DNA of 64,000 nucleotides, taken from positions 310,001 to 374,000 of the forward strand of contig JBMYND010000001.1 of assembly GCA_049597955.1 (NCBI GenBank). Direction: 5' to 3'. Made by a program: the position numbers and the translations under genes. The notes beneath the pieces are model-generated. The model was not told the origin of the DNA, made no database searches, and worked only from the letters and a program-made list of their open reading frames with translations. This stretch comes from JAYPAN01 sp049597955. Lineage in GTDB: Bacteria; Pseudomonadota; Alphaproteobacteria; RS24. Below, in pieces: positions 1-9,203 of the stretch; the first letter of the stretch is position 1, and each line of letters begins with the position of its first letter.

Positions 1-574
1 GCACCGGCAATTGCGCGCGCCGCCCCAATGCCAGCGCAATGCCCAACGGCAAGGAAGCAACAATGCCGGTAATCGCCACCACCAAAGTCACCAATAAACC
101 GCCCCAATCGCTTGTGCTGACCGCAGCCAGTCCAAAAACGCCGCCGGTCAGCAAGATAAACGCAAATATCGGGAAAAAGCCGAGCAGGAAAAGCGCATTC
201 AGGCGTTTATAAGGCGCGGCGGGGATAAGCATGGGCAACAGGCCAATAAAACCGGCCGCAAAGACCAGATTGACCCGCCAGCGTTCCTCTTCCGGATAGC
301 GACCATAAATAAATTGCCCGAATTTCGCCTCGATAAACGGCCAGCACGCGCCCTGCACTTGCTTCAGGCAGGCCGCCCGGTCAGCACCGGAAAAGCTGGC
401 ATCAAAAAACGCCCAGCCAATGATCACATCAAGCAGCCAGAAAATAAACACAGCCGCCAATAAAGTCATCACCATATCGCGCGGTGTGGCCATGAGATTG
501 CGGCGCGCCCAGCCCCATGCGCCAATCGTATTGGCCGGTGCCGGCCGCGCCGGTGTCGGTGTCCACGCCGTCAT
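1..574 (-). CDS. aapM: General L-amino acid ABC transporter permease AapM (partial, cut by window start)
   Basis: N-terminal 191 residues of the second inner-membrane permease of the Aap importer; the gene runs off the left edge. The start ATG shares a 4-base ATGA overlap with the aapQ stop, so the two are translationally coupled. Hydrophobic segments appear near residues 35-55, 105-125 and 130-175, and the last visible stretch is the beginning of the permease core. AapM partners AapQ, the binding protein AapJ and an ATPase AapP, which would lie further left. No in-frame stop occurs up to base 1. Assignment rests on the AapJ-Q-M order and the Aap-type long N-terminal region. Confidence 0.9.
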   Translation of the reverse strand, partial: MTAWTPTPARPAPANTIGAWGWARRNLMATPRDMVMTLLAAVFIFWLLDVIIGWAFFDASFSGADRAACLKQVQGACWPFIEAKFGQFIYGRYPEEERWRVNLVFAAGFIGLLPMLIPAAPYKRLNALFLLGFFPIFAFILLTGGVFGLAAVSTSDWGGLLVTLVVAITGIVASLPLGIALALGRRAQLPV

Positions 575-1719
575 GTGCTTTGGCCCACCAGCGCCACGCG
601 CCGATTATATTGGTTCATGGCAAAAGAAGTCAGCAGGCTGAGGGTCAGGTAAATCATCATCGTGATGAAAATAATTTCGACTGCCTGTCCCACTTGCGTC
701 AGCGTCGTGCCGGCGAAAACCGAGACAATATCGGGATAGGCAATCGCCACGGCCAGCGAAGAGTTTTTCGTCAAATTGAGATATTGGCTGGTCAGCGGCG
801 GGATAATCACCCGTAAAGCCTGCGGCAGCACGACCAAGTTCAAAGTTTTGGTTTCCGGCAAGCCAAGCGCCGAAGCCGCCTCGGTCTGGCCTTTATTGAC
901 CGACATAATACCGGCACGCACGATTTCAGCGATAAAGGCGGCGGTGTAAAGGCTGAGCGCCAAAAGCAGCGCGGCAAATTCCGGAATAACAACCAACCCA
1001 CCGCGAAAATTAAAGCCTTTTAATGCCGGCATATCCGGCGAAAAAGGAAAGCCGACAAAAACATACAGCAAGGCGACCAGCAATAAGGCCAGCCCGGCCA
1101 TAATACGCCAAACAGGTGTTATTGCGCCGGTCAGCAAGCGGCTGCGCCTGGCACGGCGACGCAAAAAAATAAAAGCCGCAATCAATACACCGACAGCAGG
1201 CAAATAGACCCACGCACCTGCCCCTGCCTCAAACCAAGGCAGAATAAGCCCACGATTGGTCAGGAAAATACTGTCACCAATCGCCGTCGCCCGGCGCGGT
1301 GACGGCAAATTGCGCAAGACGCCGAAATACCAAAACATGATTTGCAGCAAAAGCGGCACATTGCGGAATATCTCGACATAGACCATGGCGATGCGGTTCA
1401 CCAGCCAATTGCTCGAAAGCCGCGCCACGCCGATTGAAAAGCCAATCAGCGAGGCAAAGAATATGCCCAGCACAGAAACCAGCAGCGTATTGGACAGGCC
1501 GACCAGCAAGACGCGAAAATAATTATCGTCTTCATTATAGCGAATAAGCGTCTGGTTAATGCCAAATCCCGCGCGCTCCGACAAAAAGCCGAAACCGGTC
1601 GAGATATTTTGCCGTTCAAGATTGGAGATGACATTGCCGACCAACCAATAAACGGCCAGCAAAAACAGCGCAGCGGTGACCAGCTGCGCCATCACATCGC
1701 GGCGTTTGAAATATGACAT
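571..1719 (-). CDS. aapQ: General L-amino acid ABC transporter permease AapQ
   Basis: Inner-membrane permease of 382 residues for broad-specificity L-amino acid uptake. Several membrane spans are visible, with the HisMQ-type permease core: a span set from about residue 90, an inserted loop near 130-215, and the EAA-type cytoplasmic loop near residue 285 (GQTEAASALGLP). The long insert between spans is typical of AapQ rather than short polar amino acid permeases. It follows aapJ by 93 bases and overlaps aapM by 4, so the three form one leftward operon. Confidence 0.93.
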   Translation of the reverse strand: MSYFKRRDVMAQLVTAALFLLAVYWLVGNVISNLERQNISTGFGFLSERAGFGINQTLIRYNEDDNYFRVLLVGLSNTLLVSVLGIFFASLIGFSIGVARLSSNWLVNRIAMVYVEIFRNVPLLLQIMFWYFGVLRNLPSPRRATAIGDSIFLTNRGLILPWFEAGAGAWVYLPAVGVLIAAFIFLRRRARRSRLLTGAITPVWRIMAGLALLLVALLYVFVGFPFSPDMPALKGFNFRGGLVVIPEFAALLLALSLYTAAFIAEIVRAGIMSVNKGQTEAASALGLPETKTLNLVVLPQALRVIIPPLTSQYLNLTKNSSLAVAIAYPDIVSVFAGTTLTQVGQAVEIIFITMMIYLTLSLLTSFAMNQYNRRVALVGQST

Positions 1720-1812
1720 AACCCCGTTTATAGCGGATTCTCCCTTTTGTTATCGGGCGATTTTGCCTGTCATATTATCCGGCCAATGACCCAAGCGCCA
1801 AGCCGCAATGGC

Positions 1813-2844
1813 TCAGCGAATGGGCGGTGCGTATTGCAGCCCGCCATCACGCCACAGGGCATTTACCCCGCGGGCAATGCCGAGCGGCGTATTCTTGCCG
1901 ACATTGCGCTCAAAAGTTTCGCCATAATTGCCAACTTCAGTGATGATATTGGCCGCCCATTTGGCTTTCAAACCCATATTTTCGCCAAATGTGCCGTCAA
2001 CCCCGACAAGCCGCCGCACGGCGGGATTTTTTGATTTGGCCATAGCTTTGACATTGCGCGAGGTGACGCCCAATTCTTCGGCATTGACCATCGCCCAATG
2101 CGACCAACGCACAATATCGCCCCATTGGTCATCGCCTTGGCGGACAACCGGCCCCAAAGGCTCTTTGGAGATGATTTCCGGCAAAACAATATGGTCTTTC
2201 GGACGGGTCAGTTTCAAACGCTGTGCATAAAGCGCCGATTGGTCGGTGGTGTAGGCATCGCAACGCCCCGTATTATAGGCGGCGACTGCTTCATCTGCTT
2301 TTTCAAAAGCGACAATTTCATATTGCATATTATTGGTGCGGAAATAGTCAGCCGCATTCAATTCCGTCGTTGTGCCAAGATTGGTGCAAAGCGATGCGCC
2401 GTCCAATTCGCGCACTGATTTAATGCCCAAATCCCGGCGCACCATAAAGCCCTGCCCGTCATAATAATTGACGCCGGTAAAATCGACCCCCAAAGCCGTG
2501 TCACGATGCATTGACCATGTGGTGTTGCGGGCCAGCAAATCAACCTCGCCCGATTGCAGGGCGGTAAAGCGTTCCTTGGCCGACAGGGCGGTGAATTTCA
2601 CATATTTCTGACCGGGGCCGAAAACCGCCGCCGCAACCGCGCGGCACAAATCAACATCAATGCCTGTCCAGCGCCCTGTATCATCGGGATTGGAAAACCC
2701 CGGAAGACCTTGCGAAACGCCGCAAGATACATAGCCGCGCTTTTTGACGACGGACAAAGTGCCTGCCGCTTGCGCCGAAACAATGCTGGCTGTGAAACCC
2801 AAAACAGCAAATAAAGACAAAAAACGAGAGCTTTTCAAAAACAT
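1813..2844 (-). CDS. aapJ: Amino acid ABC transporter periplasmic binding protein AapJ
   Basis: Periplasmic solute-binding protein of 343 residues, family 3 of the ABC binding proteins. It opens with a Sec signal peptide (basic MFLKSSR, hydrophobic core, cleavage after SAQA near residue 27). The mature protein has the family signatures GVSQGLPGFSNPD and GRWTGIDVDLCRAVA, and the later CTNLGTTTELNAADYF stretch. An AGAGG ribosome site lies just before the ATG. It is first in the aapJQM operon and is divergent from metC across a 63-base gap that must hold both promoters. Confidence 0.94.
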   Translation of the reverse strand: MFLKSSRFLSLFAVLGFTASIVSAQAAGTLSVVKKRGYVSCGVSQGLPGFSNPDDTGRWTGIDVDLCRAVAAAVFGPGQKYVKFTALSAKERFTALQSGEVDLLARNTTWSMHRDTALGVDFTGVNYYDGQGFMVRRDLGIKSVRELDGASLCTNLGTTTELNAADYFRTNNMQYEIVAFEKADEAVAAYNTGRCDAYTTDQSALYAQRLKLTRPKDHIVLPEIISKEPLGPVVRQGDDQWGDIVRWSHWAMVNAEELGVTSRNVKAMAKSKNPAVRRLVGVDGTFGENMGLKAKWAANIITEVGNYGETFERNVGKNTPLGIARGVNALWRDGGLQYAPPIR

Positions 2845-2907
2845 GCGTTAACCTCTGACATCGAATAGGTTGCAATTCTAACATCAATTTGAGAGAAAAA
2901 AACAGTT

Positions 2908-4062
2908 ATGAAGGACGAAACCAAAACTATTTTGGCCGGGCGCGACCCGGAAACCCATTTTGGTGCGGTCAATCCGCCGGTTTATCATGCTTCGACCATA
3001 ATTTATCCATCACTGGCTGCCATTCGCGGCAAAGAAAATATCCCCTATACATACGGGCGGCGCGCCACACCAACCACTGATGCGCTGACCAAGGCAATGT
3101 GTGAATTGGAACAGGCCGATGGCTGTGTGTTGGCCCCAAGCGGCCTGTCTGCTGTCACGCTGGCTATTTTATCCGCCGTCAAATCAGGCGACCATTTGCT
3201 GATGGTTGACAGCGCCTATGCGCCCACGCGCAGTTTTTGCGATAAATATCTTGTCGATATGGGGGTTGAGACCGAATATTATGACCCGCTGATTGGCGGC
3301 GATATTGCCCAATTGATACGGCCCAATACGGCTTTGATTTTCACCGAAAGCCCCGGCTCGCAAACATTTGAAGTGCAGGACATACCGGCTATTGTAGCGG
3401 CTGCCAAAGCGGCCAATGTGTTGACCGCCATTGATAATACATGGGCAAGTCATCATTATTTCAAGCCCTTGGCGCATGGTATTGATATATCGGTTCAGGC
3501 CGCAACCAAATATATTATCGGCCATGCTGACGCGCTGTTGGGAACCGTTTGTGCCAGAGGCGCGGTTTATGCCAATGTCAAACGCCTGTGGAATGTGCTG
3601 GGCATGAGCGTTGGGCCGGATGATGTTTATCTGGCCTTGCGCGGCTTGCGCACACTGCCCGCACGCCTGGCGCAGCACAGCAAAACCACGCTGGATATTG
3701 CCGCTTGGCTGGAAACCCTGCCCTTTATTCGTCAGGTTTTTTATCCTGCCCTACCCAGCCATGCAGGTCACGCGCTTTGGCAGCGCGATTTCACCGGCGC
3801 AACCGGCCTGTTTGCCATTGAAACAGCACCCTGCAGTGAAGACCGGCTTGCCGCCATGCTCGACAATATGCGACTGTTTTCTATGGGCTATAGTTGGGGC
3901 GGCTATGAAAGCCTGATTGTGCCGGGCGAATATACCCGCCAATGCCGCCCGTTTGAAACAGATGGCCATTTGCTGCGCCTGCATATCGGCCTTGAACATG
4001 GCGAAGATTTACAGGCCGATTTGGCTGACGGCTTTGCCCGTGCCGGTTTTGCGACCGCTTAA
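2908..4062 (+). CDS. metC: Cystathionine beta-lyase (PLP, Cys/Met metabolism family)
   Basis: PLP-dependent lyase of 384 residues that would cleave cystathionine to homocysteine, pyruvate and ammonia. The fold-type I signatures are all visible: PSGLSAVTLA (residues 78-87), the IDNTWA cofactor aspartate (residue 176) and the Schiff-base lysine K201 in AATKYIIGHADAL. Length and the SMGYSWGGYESL C-terminal motif fit MetC better than cystathionine gamma-synthase. Start chosen at the ATG that begins MKDETKT, the usual N-terminus of the family. The downstream gene is convergent, 7 bases away. Confidence 0.9.
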   Translation: MKDETKTILAGRDPETHFGAVNPPVYHASTIIYPSLAAIRGKENIPYTYGRRATPTTDALTKAMCELEQADGCVLAPSGLSAVTLAILSAVKSGDHLLMVDSAYAPTRSFCDKYLVDMGVETEYYDPLIGGDIAQLIRPNTALIFTESPGSQTFEVQDIPAIVAAAKAANVLTAIDNTWASHHYFKPLAHGIDISVQAATKYIIGHADALLGTVCARGAVYANVKRLWNVLGMSVGPDDVYLALRGLRTLPARLAQHSKTTLDIAAWLETLPFIRQVFYPALPSHAGHALWQRDFTGATGLFAIETAPCSEDRLAAMLDNMRLFSMGYSWGGYESLIVPGEYTRQCRPFETDGHLLRLHIGLEHGEDLQADLADGFARAGFATA

Positions 4063-4069
4063 TTTGCCC

Positions 4070-4675
4070 TTATGGCGTTTCGGGAATGAAATTATCGGCG
4101 CGGCTTTCTGCTTCGGCCAATTGCTCCGCCGTCATTTCTGAAGCCATTTGTTCCAGCGCCTTATTGGCAAAAGGTGCAAAGCCCTGATCGCGCGACAAGA
4201 GATAAAACTTATAGGCTTCTATTTTATTCTGGTCGATACCCTCGCCTGTCTCCAGCATGGAAGCAATATTGAACATAGCGGCAGGCATGCCCAGCCGCGC
4301 CGCCTGCAAGTAAAGCTGCGCCGCCCTTTCGCGATTTACCGGCACACCCGTGCCATAATCATAAAGCGAGGCCAGATCGGTCAGCGCGCGCGGGTCTGCT
4401 TTTTCTGCTGCTTGTTTCAGATATTTGAACGCCAATGCAATATCGCGCTTGACCACTTTGGCATCAAAAAACTCCTCGCTCAAACGATAGGCCGAGCCGG
4501 CATCGCCCGCTTCGGCGGCTTTTTTCCAATATTCTATGGCTTCTTCATATTGGCCGCGGCGGTAAATATCTTGTCCTTCGCGTTCCGACAATGCATGCGC
4601 ATCGCCAATCAAAAGGGCAATCCCCATCACACCAAGCTTGGCAGACAAGCCCCAAACGCGCGTCATTTTTACCAT
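4070..4675 (-). CDS. Secreted Sel1-like tetratricopeptide repeat protein
   Basis: Exported protein of about 201 residues built from Sel1-type alpha-helical repeats (A-x-L-Y-x-x-G-x-G-V patterns, as in LASLYDYGTGVPVN and IASMLETGEGIDQN). The start at 4675 (MVKMTRVWG) gives a clean signal peptide ending near DAHA; the frame is open further upstream to 4741 but that would bury the signal peptide. A second ATG at 4666 is equally possible. Sel1 proteins usually act as binding scaffolds in the periplasm; no specific partner is suggested by the neighbours. Confidence 0.8.
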   Translation of the reverse strand: MVKMTRVWGLSAKLGVMGIALLIGDAHALSEREGQDIYRRGQYEEAIEYWKKAAEAGDAGSAYRLSEEFFDAKVVKRDIALAFKYLKQAAEKADPRALTDLASLYDYGTGVPVNRERAAQLYLQAARLGMPAAMFNIASMLETGEGIDQNKIEAYKFYLLSRDQGFAPFANKALEQMASEMTAEQLAEAESRADNFIPETP

Positions 4676-4765
4676 TTCACTTTCCCAACCTGAAATTGAC
4701 CTTTGCCGGGCAATGCCCCATAAACGCCCTATATTCTTCATCTACCTAGCAAAGGTCAAGTCGCC

Positions 4766-5536
4766 ATGTCGTCCACACCGCTTGTCGGGATTATGTGCAA
4801 TAAACGGCCCCATGAGATGGATTGGCTGCAAATTGTCAACCATACCTATCTTGAGAGTGTCGCGCGCTATATGCAGGTGCAACCGGTTTTGATACCCGCA
4901 CCGCTATCACCCGATGACGGGTTTGACAGCGCGGCTTTGCTTGACCGGTTGGACGGTTTGCTGATGACCGGCAATCGCAGCAATCTGCACCCTTCCCATT
5001 ATGGACAGGCGGCACAGCCCGCCCATGAGCCATTTGATGAATTGCGCGACATGGCCGCCCTGCCCCTGATTAAGACCGCCATTGCCCGCAATATGCCAGT
5101 GCTGGCAATATGCAGGGGGATGCAAGAACTCAATGTTGCTTGTGGTGGTTCACTGGTCGCCGAATTGCCCGATATGGCGGACGGCTTTAATCACCGCACA
5201 CCCGATGGCACATGCCATGAAGATATATATGTCGCCCGCCAAGACGTCGCCTTTCCTGAAAATGGCTATTTCGCGCAATTGTTGGGCGTTGGCGAAGCCA
5301 AGATAAACTCGCTGCACCGACAGGCGATTGACCGACTTGGCGACCGGTTGAAAATTGAGGCGATTGGCCGTGACGGGGTGATTGAAGCCGTATCACATGA
5401 AGATTGCCGCTTTTGCATAGGCGTGCAATGGCACCCGGAATTGCAATTTGGCGAGAATATCATTTCCGCGCCGTTATTTGCCGATTTCAACCGCGCCATT
5501 TATGCTTACAGCAATGACACAGAAAAACAGCAATGA
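4766..5536 (+). CDS. Class I glutamine amidotransferase-like hydrolase (peptidase C26, PuuD-like)
   Basis: A 256-residue C26 hydrolase. The nucleophile elbow LAICRGMQELNVACGG puts the catalytic cysteine at 116, and GVQWHPE gives His223 and Glu225, completing the triad. The N-terminus (VGIMCNKRP) and the TGNRSNLHPSHYG stretch match the gamma-glutamyl-gamma-aminobutyrate hydrolase type, which cleaves gamma-glutamyl-polyamine derivatives. No other polyamine-catabolism gene is nearby, so the substrate is uncertain. The stop overlaps the following patatin start by 4 bases, implying co-expression. Confidence 0.85.
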   Translation: MSSTPLVGIMCNKRPHEMDWLQIVNHTYLESVARYMQVQPVLIPAPLSPDDGFDSAALLDRLDGLLMTGNRSNLHPSHYGQAAQPAHEPFDELRDMAALPLIKTAIARNMPVLAICRGMQELNVACGGSLVAELPDMADGFNHRTPDGTCHEDIYVARQDVAFPENGYFAQLLGVGEAKINSLHRQAIDRLGDRLKIEAIGRDGVIEAVSHEDCRFCIGVQWHPELQFGENIISAPLFADFNRAIYAYSNDTEKQQ

Positions 5537-6639
5537 CATCACCGCTGATTATCGCCGCCGGGCCAAGCGCCTATGCCCATATTAAGAAAAACGGTTTGTC
5601 GCCGGATGATGTCAGCGCCGTATTCGGTGCATCAGGGGCAGCCAAATGGCTGACCATTGCCGGGCTTGATGGGTTGATTTTCGGAGATTGGCTGGCGGCA
5701 AGGCAAAACCCGGCGCCGATTGATTTATTCGGCACTTCCGTTGGCGCATTCAAACTGGCCGCTGCCGCCCGCACCGACCCGCGCAAGGCGCTCGATAAAA
5801 TGGCGCATGCTTATGTGCATCAAAGCTATGCCGACGCTTTGACCTATGACGCGATTAGCGAGCAAACCGACAAGACTTTGCGCAAATTTCTTGGCGATGA
5901 AAATGGCACAGATGATATTTCAGTCGGCATTGACGAGATTTTGAGCAATCCGCATTATCGCCTGCATATTGGCACTGTGCGCTGTCATGGCCCGTTAAAT
6001 CAAGAAGGGTTGAACCCGCAACGTTTGGCCATGCTGCGCGCCGGGCTTTTATCGCCCTTCACCGACCGGCATTTGCGCGGTCTTGCCGAACGTGTGGTGT
6101 TTTCTGACCCGCGCCATGCACTTACTTTTCAAGCCCGCGACGGGTTTGCCGTTTCCAATAAAACGCTGACCGCCGATAATTTTGAAAACGCTTTGCGCGC
6201 TTCTGGCGCAATTCCGGTCTATATGCGGCCAGTGCGTTTAACCGAAGACCCTGACCATATTTACCGCGATGGTGGCTTGCTGGACTATCACCCGCTGCCC
6301 GGTAATTTTTGGCCGGAACGTGACGGTTTTATTCTTTATCCGCATTTTTACGACCATTTCAAAAAGCGTTGGTTTGACAAATTCTACCCTTGGCGCAAGG
6401 CGCGCGCGGCTGAGCTTGACCGGGTTATCATGCTGGCGCCCAGTCACGCCTTTATCAAATCTTTACCCGACGGCAAAATACCCTCGCGGCAGGGCTTTGT
6501 GGCCTATCGCAAAAATGAAGCCGAACGGTTTGACAAATGGACGCAAGTGGTTGAGCGCAGCGCGCAATTGGGTGCAGAATTTATCGATGCCTGTGCCAGC
6601 GGCAAAATCAGCCAGCTTGTGCGCCCGCTTCCTCTGTGA
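5533..6639 (+). CDS. Patatin-like phospholipase family protein
   Basis: Predicted lipid acyl hydrolase of 368 residues. The patatin dyad is visible: the GTSVG elbow with Ser69 and the DGG motif with Asp246 (YRDGGLLDYH). An oxyanion-hole-like glycine stretch (FGASGAAKW) occurs at residues 31-39. The ATG overlaps the stop of the amidotransferase gene, so the pair forms a two-gene operon. Its 3' end overlaps the convergent O-antigen-ligase-like gene by 32 bases. Substrate is unknown; no signal peptide is evident, so it probably acts in the cytoplasm or at the inner membrane face. Confidence 0.85.
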   Translation: MTSPLIIAAGPSAYAHIKKNGLSPDDVSAVFGASGAAKWLTIAGLDGLIFGDWLAARQNPAPIDLFGTSVGAFKLAAAARTDPRKALDKMAHAYVHQSYADALTYDAISEQTDKTLRKFLGDENGTDDISVGIDEILSNPHYRLHIGTVRCHGPLNQEGLNPQRLAMLRAGLLSPFTDRHLRGLAERVVFSDPRHALTFQARDGFAVSNKTLTADNFENALRASGAIPVYMRPVRLTEDPDHIYRDGGLLDYHPLPGNFWPERDGFILYPHFYDHFKKRWFDKFYPWRKARAAELDRVIMLAPSHAFIKSLPDGKIPSRQGFVAYRKNEAERFDKWTQVVERSAQLGAEFIDACASGKISQLVRPLPL

Positions 6640-7825
6640 CCGGCGCGGGCAAAATAAACGCGAAAACAACCAGCAAAACCCAGCATGTCAGATAATGAAT
6701 GCCGGTCGTCATGCCATAGCCGAACATGCCATTGACCAGCAATAAAGCGGTCATGGCGAGCATAATTGGCCGCCTTCCGCGCCATAATTTCGCTCCGACA
6801 AGAAAGGCCAGAAAGCCATAAGCCAGCAAGCCGAACAAGCCGAGCGTCAGCAAAATATCAAGCACGATATTATGCGCGCCATAAATGCCCTGAACGGATT
6901 CAAAATAGCTTTGTGTATGCATGCCATGGCCGAAAAACGGACGCTCGACAAAACGGGCAATAATGATTTCCCAAGTCTCCAACCGATAAGAGGATTGCAT
7001 GGCCAGCAGACTGTCAAGCCGGTCGCGCAAATGCGGCTCAAGGCAAAACAAGCCAAGCGCGACGCCGCCCAGCCCCAATAAGGGCAGCAGGCTTTTCCAT
7101 TGTTTTGTGAACCCGATTTCGCAAGCCGCATAGACCAATCCAAAGGCCAGGAGCGACAGCCATGCGCCACGCGAACCGGCTTGCAAACAGCAGAATAAAA
7201 ACAGCGCAGCAAGGCCAAACCACAGCCCGGCCCAAATCTTCTGACCGGCGCGAATGGCGCGCAATAAACCATACAGAGCCAATCCGACACCAATCGCCAT
7301 ATAAAAGCCGAAAGGATTCGGGTTTTCCACCGCACCGGTAATGCGCCACCCCTGATAGAGACTGGCCAGTATATTGCTGTATTGCAACACCGAAATCCCC
7401 GCCTGTATCAAAAGCGCCAGCAGGGCAAAAATCATAATGCGCCGCGCCGATAACAGCCCCAATCGGTGAAAATAAGTCAGCGCGAAAATCAGCAGGCCAT
7501 AGCGCAGCGAGAAATTGACGGCGATTGACCAGGCATCGCCATTGCGCCCGTTCAGCGCATTGGACACCATCATAATAATGCTGACCGCCATGCAACCGAG
7601 CAATAGCGGTGCCAGCGATTTAAGCTGGTCACGCAAAACCGGTCGAAACGGTCGGGCCAGTGTGACACAAAGGCAAAACAGCAAAACAAACAGGGCAAAA
7701 TGGTAAAACACATTTTTGAACGGCAAAGCCACCAGCAGCAGCGCCAATGTCGCATGTATCAGCGCCGATAAATTGCCTGTCCATGGCATATTCGTTTTCA
7801 AATCATCAAAACGGGTTTCGGGCAT
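6608..7825 (-). CDS. O-antigen ligase / polymerase-like membrane protein (Wzy_C family)
   Basis: Polytopic membrane protein of 405 residues with around ten hydrophobic spans. The large periplasmic loop near residues 270-325 carries the Wzy_C-type signature GHGMHTQSYFESVQGIYGAHN, preceded by arginines in the LRDRLDSLLAMQSS region, as in O-antigen ligases and polymerases. A GGAG site lies before the ATG. It stands alone, without glycosyltransferase neighbours, so whether it ligates O-antigen or another surface glycan cannot be told. It converges on, and overlaps, the patatin gene. Confidence 0.8.
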   Translation of the reverse strand: MPETRFDDLKTNMPWTGNLSALIHATLALLLVALPFKNVFYHFALFVLLFCLCVTLARPFRPVLRDQLKSLAPLLLGCMAVSIIMMVSNALNGRNGDAWSIAVNFSLRYGLLIFALTYFHRLGLLSARRIMIFALLALLIQAGISVLQYSNILASLYQGWRITGAVENPNPFGFYMAIGVGLALYGLLRAIRAGQKIWAGLWFGLAALFLFCCLQAGSRGAWLSLLAFGLVYAACEIGFTKQWKSLLPLLGLGGVALGLFCLEPHLRDRLDSLLAMQSSYRLETWEIIIARFVERPFFGHGMHTQSYFESVQGIYGAHNIVLDILLTLGLFGLLAYGFLAFLVGAKLWRGRRPIMLAMTALLLVNGMFGYGMTTGIHYLTCWVLLVVFAFILPAPVTEEAGAQAG

Positions 7826-7965
7826 TATTTCTCCAGCCGCGCTTTTTCTTCTGCGTCAGACGCATATATTGCATGGCATCTTGCTATCCGACGGCCTGTT
7901 AAATTTCAATCAACACTACCATTTTTCTTGCCAATTATGGCTTTTCAGAGACAGGCTTGAAAAAC

Positions 7966-8042
7966 TGGCGACCCCGGTAGGACTTGAACCTACAACCTCA
8001 AGATTAGAAGTCTCGCGCTCTATCCAGTTGAGCTACGGGGCC
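7966..8042 (-). tRNA. tRNA-Arg (anticodon UCU)
   Basis: Complete cloverleaf on the minus strand. The acceptor stem GGCCCCG pairs with CGGGGTC, with one G-U. The anticodon stem CGAGA/TCTTG encloses the loop CTTCTAA (anticodon TCT), and the T-arm contains GGTTCAAGTCC. Discriminator G and an encoded CCA end the gene at 7966. Confidence 0.97.
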
Positions 8043-8236
8043 ATATATTCTTGTTCAAAACAGCCATGCGCCGCGCAATTGCGCGCAGGCCTGTCGAGTA
8101 GATACAGTATTTCATTGCAATCGCCCAGTGCCAAATCCGATTTCGGCTTATCGCGCTTGAAATAAGTAAAATTTCTGCTTTCGCTTGGGCTTGTGCGGGC
8201 TATCCTATTGATTGGGATTCAAAAAGGGAGGCGCTT

Positions 8237-9055
8237 ATGGCTGAGACAAATGACATGGAAGAACATGCGATATTGACGCGGCGGCTTGGGGCGGTTTTCA
8301 TCATTGAAATCAATCGGCCACAGGCAAAAAATGCGGTCAATTCCCCCACAGCGCGCCGTTTGGCGGCAGCGTTTCAAGAATTTGATGCTGATGACACATT
8401 GCGGGTTGCGGTGTTTCACGGTGCCAATGGCAGTTTTTGTGCCGGAGCTGACCTTAAACATGTCAGCCAAGCCGATTTTCAAACGCCGCGCCTTGAGTTG
8501 CCAATAGACACAATGGATGGCACGGCGCCAATGGGGCCAAGCTATATGCGCCCGTCCAAGCCGGTCATCGGCGCAATTGCCGGCTATGCCGTCGCTGGCG
8601 GGCTTGAACTCTCCCTGATTTGTGATTTTCGTGTGGTCGAAGAAACCGCGATTTTTGGCGTTTATTGCCGCCGATGGGGTGTCCCGTTGATTGATGGCGG
8701 CACAGTGCGCCTGCCGCGTATTATTGGCATGGGCAATGCGATGGATATGATATTGACCGGCCGGCCGGTCGATGCGCAAGAGGCCAAACAAATGGGGCTG
8801 GCCAATCGAATTGTGCCGGAAGGGGCAGCCTTGGCCGAAGCGATTGAGATTGCCGAGCAAATGGCCCGCTTTCCGCAAAAATGCATGCTGAGCGACCGGC
8901 AATCCGCTTATCAGCAATGGAGCCTGCCTTTTGAAGAGGCCATGCAGAATGAAAATCGACTTGGCCATGAGGTTATCGCATCGGGTGAGACGCGCAGCGG
9001 CGCAACCCGTTTCGCGCAAGGCAAGGGGCGCGGCGGTTCGTTTGATGATATTTGA
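8237..9055 (+). CDS. Crotonase-superfamily (enoyl-CoA hydratase/isomerase-like) protein
   Basis: A 272-residue crotonase-fold protein with a strong GGGAGG ribosome site. The first oxyanion-hole motif (FCAGADLKHV) and the second (AVAGGLELSLICD), including the first catalytic-type Glu, are present. The second catalytic Glu of classical hydratases (in FGxPE) is replaced: here the text reads FGVYCRRWGVPLIDGG, with Cys at that place. This subgroup is widespread but rarely characterised. It may isomerise or hydrolyse an acyl-CoA rather than hydrate an enoyl-CoA. It stands alone between tRNA-Arg and bfr. Confidence 0.85.
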   Translation: MAETNDMEEHAILTRRLGAVFIIEINRPQAKNAVNSPTARRLAAAFQEFDADDTLRVAVFHGANGSFCAGADLKHVSQADFQTPRLELPIDTMDGTAPMGPSYMRPSKPVIGAIAGYAVAGGLELSLICDFRVVEETAIFGVYCRRWGVPLIDGGTVRLPRIIGMGNAMDMILTGRPVDAQEAKQMGLANRIVPEGAALAEAIEIAEQMARFPQKCMLSDRQSAYQQWSLPFEEAMQNENRLGHEVIASGETRSGATRFAQGKGRGGSFDDI

Positions 9056-9129
9056 CTATTTGCGCCAGCTCTGTCAGTTGCAATTGCGAATGCGTTTCAG
9101 TTTCAACACATTGTTTTTATTGTGAATTT

Positions 9130-9158
9130 TTGACTAAACCACCAAACTGACCTATATA
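9130..9158 (+). promoter_or_regulatory. Probable sigma-70 promoter of bfr
   Basis: TTGACT (9130-9135) and TATATA (9153-9158) are separated by exactly 17 bases, about 45 bases before the bfr start. This is the best -35/-10 match I found in the window. I could not identify a convincing Fur, RirA or Irr box overlapping it by eye. Confidence 0.6.
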
Positions 9159-9203
9159 TAAACCAGAATCATGAAAGCGCGACACAAGTGAAGAGGTAGC
9201 GAG

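Noticed and set aside
8219..9019. 266-residue open frame on the minus strand
   Set aside because: It is the complement of the crotonase gene, which has clear motifs and a strong ribosome site.
9056..9129. Iron-responsive (Fur/Irr/RirA) box upstream of bfr
   Set aside because: A partly symmetric TTGCAATTGCGAATGCG stretch exists, but it does not match any of these boxes well enough to call.
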